Shown in pieces: positions 58,964 to 64,000 of a stretch of 64,000 nt of DNA (the first letter of the stretch is position 1; the number at the start of each line of letters is the position of its first letter). Both the position numbers and the translations under genes were made by a program. The DNA is from Martinezella tropici (lineage in GTDB: Bacteria; Pseudomonadota; Alphaproteobacteria; Rhizobiales; Rhizobiaceae): positions 124,001-188,000 of the forward strand of contig NZ_VNIP01000009.1 in assembly GCF_008370325.1 (NCBI RefSeq), written 5' to 3'. The notes beneath the pieces were generated by a model. The model was given only the letters and a program-made list of their open reading frames with translations, was not told the origin of the DNA and searched no databases.

Positions 58964-59818
58964 GTGACCGATATTCAAGAGATTTTCAAGAAATCCAATG
59001 TTGCCGTCATTACCGGAGGCGCATCCGGCATCGGCTTTGCAGCGGCGAAATATTTCGCCTCGCTGGGCATGAGCGTCGTCATCGCCGATCTCGGCGGCGA
59101 CCGGCTGGCCCAAGCAGCCTCGGAGCTCAAGGCGATCACCGGCGAAGAGCATGTCATGGCCGTGGAGACCGATGTCGCAAGCAAGGAGGCGCTGGAAGCA
59201 TTGCAGCGCGCCGTCCTGCAGCGCTTCGGCCGCGTGCACGTGCTGATGAACAATGCCGGCATCGGTCCGGAGACCTCGATCTTCAGCGCGCAGGCCGGCT
59301 GGGATGCCATACTCGGCGTCAATCTGCTCGGCGTCATCAACGGCACGCGCACCTTCGGACCCGGCATGCTGGCGCATGGCGAACCGGGTGTCATCATCAA
59401 CACCGGCTCGAAGCAAGGCATCACCACGCCTCCAGGCAATCCCGCCTACAATGTCTCGAAGGCCGGCGTGAAGGTCTTTACCGAAGCGCTGCAGCACGAA
59501 CTGCGCAATACGGAGGGCGCGAAGATATCGGCCCACCTCCTCATTCCGGGCTTTGTCTTCACCGGTCTTACCAAGGGCGAGCGCCAAGAAAAGCCTGCCG
59601 GCGCCTGGACGCCGGAGCAGACTGTCGATTTCATGGCGGAAAGCCTAAAACGCGGCGATTTCTACATTCTTTGCCCTGATAACGATGTCGCCCGACCCGT
59701 CGATGAGCGGCGCATGCTCTGGGCCGCTGGCGATATCGTCGAGAACCGGCCGCCGCTGTCACGCTGGCACCCAGACTATGCCGATCAATTCAAGGCCTTC
59801 CTCGAAAAGAAGGATTGA
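58964..59818 (+). CDS. Short-chain dehydrogenase/reductase
   Basis: Product of 284 residues from GTG 58964, preceded by GAGGAGGG. The cofactor site GGASGIG, then MNNAGIG, the catalytic serine region INTGSKQGITTPPGNPAYNVSK and YxxxK are present. The C-terminal ~60 residues (PDNDVARPVDERRMLWAAG, LSRWHPDYADQFKAFLEKK) extend past the core. The substrate is unknown. It is followed by a hairpin and a LysE exporter gene. Confidence 0.92.
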   Translation: MTDIQEIFKKSNVAVITGGASGIGFAAAKYFASLGMSVVIADLGGDRLAQAASELKAITGEEHVMAVETDVASKEALEALQRAVLQRFGRVHVLMNNAGIGPETSIFSAQAGWDAILGVNLLGVINGTRTFGPGMLAHGEPGVIINTGSKQGITTPPGNPAYNVSKAGVKVFTEALQHELRNTEGAKISAHLLIPGFVFTGLTKGERQEKPAGAWTPEQTVDFMAESLKRGDFYILCPDNDVARPVDERRMLWAAGDIVENRPPLSRWHPDYADQFKAFLEKKD

Positions 59819-59833
59819 TTTGCAATCAACCGC

Positions 59834-59867
59834 AAGCCGGATAGAAGACACTGATCCCATCCGGCTT
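59834..59867 (+). terminator. Hairpin after the SDR gene
   Basis: AAGCCGGAT and ATCCGGCTT pair around a 16-base loop, 15 bp after the SDR stop, followed by TCGG. The loop is long and there is only a short U-stretch, so termination is partial at best. Confidence 0.45.
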
Positions 59868-59881
59868 TCGGAGCTGCCCCA

Positions 59882-60523
59882 ATGGACTTCATACCCAGCC
59901 TATCGACTCTTCTCGCTTTTTCCGTCGCGACACTGCTTCTTGCGATGACCCCTGGTCCGGATTTGACGCTGTCGATCAGCCGTGCCTTGGTGCAGGGAAA
60001 GAGAGCCGCGCTTTTCGTAGTCCTCGGCACCACCCTTGGCGTCATCGTCCACACATGCCTGGTGGCCTTCGGCATCTCGGCGCTGATCACCGCCTCGCCC
60101 GTTGCCTTCACCATCCTAAAGACCGGCGGTGCTGCTTATCTGCTGTGGCTGGCGATCCAGGCGATCCGCTTCGGCTCCAGCCTATCGGTCAAGAAGATGG
60201 ATGAAGCCAAGGGAACGCCGCTTGCCAATATTTCCACCGGCTTCTGGGTCAATCTGTTGAACCCAAAGGTCATCATCTTCTTCATGACCTTCCTGCCGCA
60301 ATTCGTCACTACCGGCGATCCCGCCGTCACGCACAAACTGCTATTCCTAGGCTTCTTCTTCATCATCGTCGGCGTGCCGGTGAACATCATCGTCGTTCTG
60401 GCCGCCGACAAGCTGTCGTCCTGGCTGCAGAACAATCGCCGCGTCCTGCGCGGGCTCGATTATACCTTCGCCGGCGTCTTTTCGATCTTCGCGGCGAAGA
60501 TTTTCTTCACTCAGGCTCGCTGA
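59882..60523 (+). CDS. LysE/RhtB family exporter
   Basis: Product of 213 residues with about six membrane segments. The family hallmark TPGPDLTLSISRALVQGKRA is near residue 22 and STGFWVNLLNPKVIIFFMTF in the middle, the standard RhtB NPK loop. This is the third LysE-type exporter in the window. Its 3' end overlaps the convergent membrane-protein gene by 17 bp. Confidence 0.93.
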   Translation: MDFIPSLSTLLAFSVATLLLAMTPGPDLTLSISRALVQGKRAALFVVLGTTLGVIVHTCLVAFGISALITASPVAFTILKTGGAAYLLWLAIQAIRFGSSLSVKKMDEAKGTPLANISTGFWVNLLNPKVIIFFMTFLPQFVTTGDPAVTHKLLFLGFFFIIVGVPVNIIVVLAADKLSSWLQNNRRVLRGLDYTFAGVFSIFAAKIFFTQAR

Positions 60524-60935
60524 GAACGGGGCAGCGACCGGCAAACCGGCCGGCAATCCACCAATAGACGGTGGCGCTGGCCATGCCCAGGAATGCGAAG
60601 CAGACCGCAATGGTGATCAGATTGAGGGTCTGCGGTCTTTCGACACCGCCGGAAATCAGTATGGAAGCTACGGCAGACAGACTGGCGCCGTAGATCGCAT
60701 AGCCGTACCAGCGACGAACCCGCCGCCATTCGAGGATGGGGATCACGACCAGGGACGGCAGGATGCTGACGATCATGGCGACCTTCGTCAGCCCGACGGT
60801 CAGAACGAAAAGCTCGGGCGCCGCAGTCTCCGGCACTGTCCATACGGCAGCGCAGGCCAGCACGAAGCCCATCAGAACGCAAGCGGCGACATAGCCCCAC
60901 AAGAGGCGTATCGGCTTGCGCAGTCCAAGAAGCAT
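60507..60935 (-). CDS. Small integral membrane protein, unknown
   Basis: Product of 142 residues from ATG 60935 (MLLGLRKPIRLLWGYVAACV) with four probable membrane helices (about 10-32, 43-68, 78-98, 105-130). No family recognised. The open frame continues to 61310 but that part overlaps rlmN. It starts 5 bp after the rlmN stop, so it is probably co-transcribed. Confidence 0.75.
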   Translation of the reverse strand: MLLGLRKPIRLLWGYVAACVLMGFVLACAAVWTVPETAAPELFVLTVGLTKVAMIVSILPSLVVIPILEWRRVRRWYGYAIYGASLSAVASILISGGVERPQTLNLITIAVCFAFLGMASATVYWWIAGRFAGRCPVLSEPE

Positions 60936-60940
60936 CAATC

Positions 60941-62176
60941 TCAATCCTCGCCGTGATTGGCGATCATCATTGCTTCGAAAGCCAATCGCTCCGTCTTGCG
61001 CATGCGCTCCGACTCTGACTTCAGCTGACCGCAGGCGGCAAGAATGTCCCGCCCGCGCGGCGTGCGGATCGGCGAGGCATAGCCGGCCGAATTGATGAAA
61101 TCGGCAAACTTCTCGATGTGCTCCCAGTCGGAACACTGATAGTTCGTGCCCGGCCAGGGATTGAAGGGGATCAGATTGATCTTGGCCGGAATGCCCTTCA
61201 GGAGCTGGATCAGTCCCTTGGCATCCTCGAGGCTGTCGTTGACGCCCTTCAGCATCACATATTCGAAGGTGATCCGTCGCGCATTCGAGAGGCCGGGATA
61301 GGCGCGGCAAGCGTCCATCAGCTCCTTCAGCGGATATTTCTTGTTGATCGGCACCAGCATATCGCGCAGATCGTCACGCACCGCGTGCAGCGAGATTGCC
61401 AGCATGACGCCGATCTCCTCGCCCGTGCGATAGATTTCCGGAACGACACCCGAGGTCGAAAGCGTGATACGCCGCTTGGAAAGAGAAAGGCCGTCGCCGT
61501 CGGAAGCAATCAGCAGCGCCGTCTTGACGCTGTCGAAATTATAGAGCGGCTCGCCCATGCCCATCATGACGATATTGCTGACCTTGCGGCCCTCGGCCGG
61601 CATGATCGTGCCTTGAGGCGCTTCGCGGTCCGGGAAATCGCCGAGGCGGTCGCGCGCCAGAAGCAGTTGCGACAGGATTTCCTCCGCCGTCAGGTTGCGC
61701 ACCAGACGCTGTGTGCCGGTATGACAGAAGGAACAGGTGAGCGAACAGCCGACCTGGCTGGAAATGCAAAGCGTGCCGCGACCTTCCTCCGGAATGTAGA
61801 CGGCCTCGATCTCGACGGGCCGGCCGGCACCGCGCGGCGGAAAACGCAGCAGCCATTTGCGGGTGCCGTCATTGGAGACCTGCTCCTCCACGATTTCGGG
61901 GCGGGCGATGGTGAAATGCGCCTTCAGCATTTCACGCATGTCCTTCGAGACATTCGCCATGGCATCGAAATCGGAGACGCCGCGCACATAGATCCAGTTC
62001 CAGAGCTGGCTGACGCGCATCTTGATCTGCTTGTCGGCGACACCCTTTTCCTTGAGGGCGGCGCCCATTTCTTCGCGCGTCATGCCGATCAGCGACGGCT
62101 TGGGCGAAAGCTCGACGGGCTGCGATACCGGCATCGGCTTGAGCCTGGAGGGGGTTATGACATCGGTGGCGGACAT
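60941..62176 (-). CDS. rlmN: 23S rRNA (adenine-2503) / tRNA C2-methyltransferase
   Basis: Radical SAM enzyme that methylates A2503 of 23S rRNA and A37 of tRNAs. Product of 411 residues from ATG 62176: the Fe-S cysteines in [14 protein letters not shown] fit CxxxCxxC, the N-terminal [15 protein letters not shown] accessory domain is present, and [17 protein letters not shown] and [20 protein letters not shown] are RlmN signatures. First gene of the pair with the small membrane protein. Confidence 0.97.
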   Translation of the reverse strand: MSATDVITPSRLKPMPVSQPVELSPKPSLIGMTREEMGAALKEKGVADKQIKMRVSQLWNWIYVRGVSDFDAMANVSKDMREMLKAHFTIARPEIVEEQVSNDGTRKWLLRFPPRGAGRPVEIEAVYIPEEGRGTLCISSQVGCSLTCSFCHTGTQRLVRNLTAEEILSQLLLARDRLGDFPDREAPQGTIMPAEGRKVSNIVMMGMGEPLYNFDSVKTALLIASDGDGLSLSKRRITLSTSGVVPEIYRTGEEIGVMLAISLHAVRDDLRDMLVPINKKYPLKELMDACRAYPGLSNARRITFEYVMLKGVNDSLEDAKGLIQLLKGIPAKINLIPFNPWPGTNYQCSDWEHIEKFADFINSAGYASPIRTPRGRDILAACGQLKSESERMRKTERLAFEAMMIANHGED

Positions 62177-62379
62177 AGGATCATTCCAACGGTTCACATC
62201 GGCGATGCCGCAAAAGCTGACGATAGCTGCGGATGCGGGCAAGGCACGGAAATCTGAAGATTCATGCGGTGGCGGGACAAGCTGTCGGCCGGACACCTGC
62301 TGTTGGCGCGGCCTTTAGCATTAATTTCCGCTCGCGTCATCCCTTTCCCTGAAAAGCGAAGGTTGGCCCTCAAAAGCAA

Positions 62380-62404
62380 AAGGCCGGTCGAATTGACCGG
62401 CCTT
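62380..62404 (-). terminator. Intrinsic terminator of the IalB-family gene
   Basis: AAGGCCGGTC and GACCGGCCTT form a 10-bp stem around a 5-base loop; on the minus strand it is followed by TTGCTTTTG, 58 bp beyond the stop. A second small stem (GATCAC/GTGATC) lies between it and the gene. Confidence 0.8.
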
Positions 62405-62462
62405 GTCATTACGGTCGCGGCGTTAGGGCGATCACGTTTCCGTGATCCCTCAGCCTTCGATC

Positions 62463-63026
62463 TTACTTGCAGTTTTCGATCTGCTTGAGCGCGGCACTGA
62501 CGCCCTTCAGCGAATAGGTGTAGGAGGTCGCGGTGCCCTTCTTCGAGGTCCCCGAAACTTTCAGCGAATGTCCGGACTTTAGCGCCGCGACCAGAGCCGG
62601 CTCCTGCGCGGCATTTTCGACCCAGGCAGCCTTGTCCTTGGTGAACATCACGAAGGTCTTGTTGTCGATGACGACGTCGACCTTGGAATTCTCCTTGAGC
62701 GGATAGCCCATCATCGCCTGCGGCTCATAGGAAATATTCTGGCCCGGGCGCTGCGACACGATGAAGAAATTGTCGCCATGGTCGATGCCCGTCGTCGGCG
62801 CCTTGGCCGTCGGCACGGAAAGAACGTAGCAGACCTTGCCGCCGGCGGACTGATAGGAATAAGCGCCCCAGGCGTCGAACTGCTGGATGCGCGTGGGAGC
62901 TGCCGGCGCTGCGGCTGTTGCTGCCGGTGCCTGCTGCGTCTGCTTCTGCTTCTTGGTCTGCGCGGACGCGATGCCGGTTCCGGCCAGAACGAGCGAGAGG
63001 GCGATTGCGAAGCTTTTTACAAACAT
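62463..63026 (-). CDS. Invasion-associated locus B (IalB) family protein
   Basis: Product of 187 residues with a signal peptide (about 1-22, ALSLVLAGTGIASA), a short Lys/Gln/Ala-rich spacer, then the IalB domain: FDAWGAYSYQSAGGKVCYVLS, NFFIVSQRPGQNISYEPQAM, KDKAAWVENAAQEPALV. Two cysteines probably pair. The family was named in Bartonella, but its general role in rhizobia is unknown. Start 63026 is preferred over 63080. The 332-bp region upstream (63027-63358) shows no convincing gene. Confidence 0.9.
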   Translation of the reverse strand: MFVKSFAIALSLVLAGTGIASAQTKKQKQTQQAPAATAAAPAAPTRIQQFDAWGAYSYQSAGGKVCYVLSVPTAKAPTTGIDHGDNFFIVSQRPGQNISYEPQAMMGYPLKENSKVDVVIDNKTFVMFTKDKAAWVENAAQEPALVAALKSGHSLKVSGTSKKGTATSYTYSLKGVSAALKQIENCK

Positions 63027-63358
63027 GGTTTCCTGCCGATTTCTTGCGATCCAGAGCTCATGGCGATTCGATTGACGCACGCCTGTGCTCGTGAGCTGCC
63101 TTATTTTGACTTTATTCAGGTTACCAAACCGTCAACGGAGCGCTGCCGCCACCGGCTCCGTGCCATTTCAATCCAGTTATCGCGCAAAGCTTGAAACGCA
63201 TCAGAAGGAATTGGAAAACCCGGATGATGAAGTACCACCCTGCAGGTTCGATTTAAGACAGAAAGATTCGGGCAAGAATTTGACCTCGCTAAAATCAGGG
63301 ACGTCTCATAAATCTCTGGAAACCCGAGAGGATTCAGATCGGCTCCGCAAAACGAGCA

Positions 63359-63748
63359 TCAGGCCGTCTTCACGGACTCGGGCTCGTTCTCCAGCGCGCG
63401 GTCGGCGGCGTCGTAATGTTCCTGGCGGATATGGCCTCTGATCATGCTGAAAGCGAGCGTCAGTACCGCGACATCGTCGGAAAAGCCGATGACGGCAAAG
63501 AAATCGGGGATAATATCGACCGGCATGACGAAATAGCCGAGCGCCGCCAGCAGGATGCCGCGAACGCGCGTCGGCGTCTGCGGGTCGAACGCACAATAGA
63601 AGGCGGCCACGACGTCGCGGGAAAAGGGAATATGGCGAGCTGCCTTCCGCAAGGTCGGCCAGAATTTGCTGCGCACCGATTTCTCCTGCTCCTTTTGGGT
63701 CTCTTCATCACCAGGCATCAGGATTTCCCCATACTTGATGTCATCCAT
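63359..63748 (-). CDS. YkvA/DUF1232 family membrane protein
   Basis: Product of 129 residues: an acidic N-terminus, KAARHIPFSRDVVAAFYCAF, then the DUF1232 core RGILLAALGYFVMPVDIIPDFFAVIGFSDDVAVLTLAFSM, with PVDxIPDF as hallmark. The function of the family is unknown. Start 63748 (MDDIKYGEILMPGDEE) is preferred over 63793. It lies 66 bp after the pterin dehydratase. Confidence 0.92.
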   Translation of the reverse strand: MDDIKYGEILMPGDEETQKEQEKSVRSKFWPTLRKAARHIPFSRDVVAAFYCAFDPQTPTRVRGILLAALGYFVMPVDIIPDFFAVIGFSDDVAVLTLAFSMIRGHIRQEHYDAADRALENEPESVKTA

Positions 63749-63814
63749 TCCATTCACCTCTAGCGAGGCCCGTCGCCCGGGCCGGGTAAACATATGGTGA
63801 TCGCTTGCCGCGAT

Positions 63815-64000
63815 TCAATCGAGCCGGCGCGCGGCCGCCTTCTCCATCGCCTTTGCCAGCTTGACGTCATGGTCGGTCAGGCCGCCGACGTCGTGCGTCG
63901 TCAGCTTCACCTCGACCCGGGAATAGACGTTGAACCATTCCGGGTGATGGTTGAATTTTTCCGCAGCAAGGGCGGCTTCCGTCATGAAGCCGAAGGCCTC
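63815..64000 (-). CDS. phhB: 4a-hydroxytetrahydrobiopterin dehydratase (partial)
   Basis: Only the last 61 residues are in the window; the 5' part runs off the edge. [19 protein letters not shown] and [20 protein letters not shown] carry the catalytic histidines and the PCD/DCoH signature. The enzyme dehydrates the carbinolamine made by aromatic amino-acid hydroxylases. Same strand as the DUF1232 gene. Confidence 0.92.
   Translation of the reverse strand, partial: EAFGFMTEAALAAEKFNHHPEWFNVYSRVEVKLTTHDVGGLTDHDVKLAKAMEKAAARRLD

Noticed and set aside
58880..59587. Upstream part of the long frame that contains parD
   Set aside because: It lies opposite the SDR gene; the ParD domain begins at the GTG with GGAGG upstream.
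63085..63441. 118-codon plus-strand frame in the gap upstream of the IalB-family gene
   Set aside because: It runs into the DUF1232 gene on the opposite strand, has no ribosome site and its composition is unlike neighbouring proteins.

Overview
The window is a 64 kb piece of the main chromosome of an alphaproteobacterium of the family Rhizobiaceae, most likely Rhizobium. The GC content is high and coding density is about 90%. Gene orders seen here (atpHAGDC without atpIBEF; mdh-sucCD-sucAB...lpdA; sdhCDAB; hemC-hemD-mitofilin-hemY) are typical of that family. An Omp19-type lipoprotein, an IalB-family protein and dispersed palindromic intergenic repeats of rhizobial type agree with this. No rRNA, tRNA, CRISPR array, insertion sequence or prophage was found. 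Species-level identity cannot be read from the sequence alone.

Layout. 1-5.0 kb: F1 ATP synthase operon (atpH, A, G, D, C, minus strand). 5.2-13.6 kb: a small membrane protein, priA, a 35-residue membrane peptide, an orphan AAA ATPase, an acyltransferase, then plus-strand xerC-type recombinase and a TraB-family protein, with a DUF2867 gene converging. 13.7-29.0 kb: M16 peptidase, then the long minus-strand TCA block mdh-sucC-DUF1579-sucD-sucA-sucB-DUF4241-secreted protein-SDR-LysE-lpdA, read in that order. It encodes malate dehydrogenase, succinyl-CoA synthetase and the complete 2-oxoglutarate dehydrogenase complex (E1, E2, E3), with five accessory genes threaded through. 29.2-34.8 kb: zapE, an Omp19-like lipoprotein, and sdhCDAB, so the window supplies the TCA steps from 2-oxoglutarate to oxaloacetate except fumarase, next to ATP synthase.

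35-41 kb: a small exported protein with a CtrA-like box, a METTL20-type protein methyltransferase, EVE and YciI proteins, a VapBC-type toxin-antitoxin pair, gpsA and tsaD. Divergent from these is hemC-hemD-mitofilin(Mic60)-hemY with two families of dispersed repeats around hemY. 44.8-53.4 kb: TerB-like protein, glutamine amidotransferase, a poly-gamma-glutamate hydrolase-type protein, an MFS exporter, YggT/DUF167, pyrophosphatase, GNAT, typA, and a glutathione S-transferase divergent from a MarR regulator with two matching operator-like repeats. 53.4-64 kb: M3 peptidase, LysE exporters, MarR, argG, a ParDE toxin-antitoxin pair, SDR, rlmN, IalB-family protein, DUF1232 protein and a truncated pterin dehydratase at the edge.

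The region is mostly housekeeping. I found no convincing new multi-gene system. The most noteworthy items are regulatory and small-scale: matched operators between the GST and MarR genes, CtrA-type boxes, a repeat inside the sdh operon, accessory genes embedded in the TCA operon, a 35-residue membrane peptide, and a bacterial Mic60 gene embedded in a haem operon.
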